Assembly (NCBI RefSeq): GCF_037482165.1
Contig: NZ_CP148048.1
Location: 372,001-436,000 of the forward strand
DNA length: 64,000 bases
Source of the DNA: Parvimonas micra
GTDB lineage: Bacteria > Bacillota > Clostridia > Tissierellales > Peptoniphilaceae
Reading direction: 5' to 3'
Both the position numbers and the translations under genes were made by a program. Below, piece after piece: positions 63,588 through 64,000 of the stretch (the first letter of the stretch is position 1; each line of letters starts with the position of its first letter). The notes beneath the pieces are model-generated. The model made no database searches and was not told where the DNA came from. It saw only the letters and a list, made by a program, of their open reading frames with translations.

Positions 63588-64000
63588 TTACCACTCCAAT
63601 TCTTGTGCATCCATTACATTGTCATTTTCAATTTCTTGACATATAATTCCATCTTTTAGCCTTATTGTAATATTAGACATCTTTGTTATTTCTTCATTAT
63701 GAGTTGCAAGAATAATTGTAGTTTTATATTCATTATTTATTCTTTGAAGTAGGGATAAAATATCTTTTGAAGTTTTATAATCTAAAGCACCTGTAGGCTC
63801 ATCACAAAGTAATATTTCAGGTTTTTTTATTAAAGCACGACCTATTGCACATCTTTGTTGTTGTCCACCTGATAATTGTCTTGGATATTTATTTTTATGT
63901 TCCCATAAACCTAAATCTTTTATTAATTTTTCAATATCCATAGGGTCATTGTGTATAAAAGAACCTACTTGAATATTTTCTGTTACAGTTAAATCTGGAA
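63588..64000 (-). CDS. ABC transporter ATP-binding protein (MacB/LolD-like), truncated by window edge
   Basis: Frame open to the window end (PDLTVTENIQVGSFI at its left limit). Signature RQLSGGQQQRCAIGRALI, Walker B ILLCDEPTGALD, and H-loop LATHNEEITKMSN. The N-terminal Walker A lies outside. ATPase of the permease encoded next; the permease start overlaps the spacing after its stop. Confidence 0.93.
   Translation of the reverse strand, partial: PDLTVTENIQVGSFIHNDPMDIEKLIKDLGLWEHKNKYPRQLSGGQQQRCAIGRALIKKPEILLCDEPTGALDYKTSKDILSLLQRINNEYKTTIILATHNEEITKMSNITIRLKDGIICQEIENDNVMDAQELEW

Overview
The window is a chromosomal segment of a low-GC, AT-rich Gram-positive bacterium of the Firmicutes. Supporting signs are the strong GGAGG ribosome binding sites, TTGACA-17-TATAAT promoters, hairpin-plus-U-tract terminators, a T-box leader, a large SRP RNA with an Alu part, an scpA/scpB pair and Asp23 and RicT homologues. 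Gene order and codon use fit a Tissierellia/Peptoniphilaceae-type anaerobic coccus such as Parvimonas. That assignment is inference; no 16S rRNA is present.

Layout. 1-11.3 kb: peptidases (pepT partial, pepD), folate genes (folP-folK), nucleoside salvage (deoD-deoC), an exported MsrA-MsrB fusion, an alanine:sodium symporter, a secreted repeat-bearing glucosaminidase, a DMT transporter and an unrecognised conserved protein. 11.4-16.6 kb: ruvCAB and queA-tgt. 16.7-24.2 kb: two ABC systems. One is controlled by a YtrA-type GntR regulator. The other faces a DesK/LuxR-type two-component system. 24.3-25.5 kb: a dicarboxylate/glutamate symporter. 25.8-36.2 kb: a long housekeeping operon (asp23-like, nusB, xseAB, ispA, tlyA, argR, recN, NUDIX, a site-2-protease relative without its zinc motif, scpAB, rluB, mnmM). 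It is followed by abutting tRNA-Ser and SRP RNA genes.

36.7-45.7 kb is the accessory region. It begins with a small protein whose 3' end carries the promoter of an unidentified structured RNA. Then comes a complete type II-A CRISPR-Cas locus: tracrRNA on the minus strand, cas9, cas1, cas2, csn2, and an array of 10 repeats and 9 spacers, two of them identical. Directly after the array lies a compact type I toxin-antitoxin locus with the architecture of the enterococcal par (fst) module: convergent RNAs, a shared bidirectional terminator, two short direct repeats, and a 24-residue hydrophobic peptide. An 84-bp near-identical direct repeat flanks the whole CRISPR-Cas/toxin-antitoxin block, suggesting a discrete acquired unit.

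45.8-52.0 kb: rbgA-rnhB-yraN-mog-comM, a membrane protein, dprA and ogt. 52.1-53.4 kb holds no large gene. It has a 53-residue membrane peptide, then a strongly promoted transcription unit of about 0.9 kb with a 29-codon ORF and decayed ~39-bp tandem repeats. 53.4-55.8 kb (minus): an amidohydrolase 3' remnant, a GNAT protein, an AadE-like nucleotidyltransferase relative without visible catalytic residues, and a YitT-family protein. 55.9-60.2 kb: a glycerophosphodiesterase, a Cys T-box leader with cysS-rlmB-rae1, and dCMP deaminase. 60.2-64 kb (minus): ricT and an ABC exporter cut by the window end.
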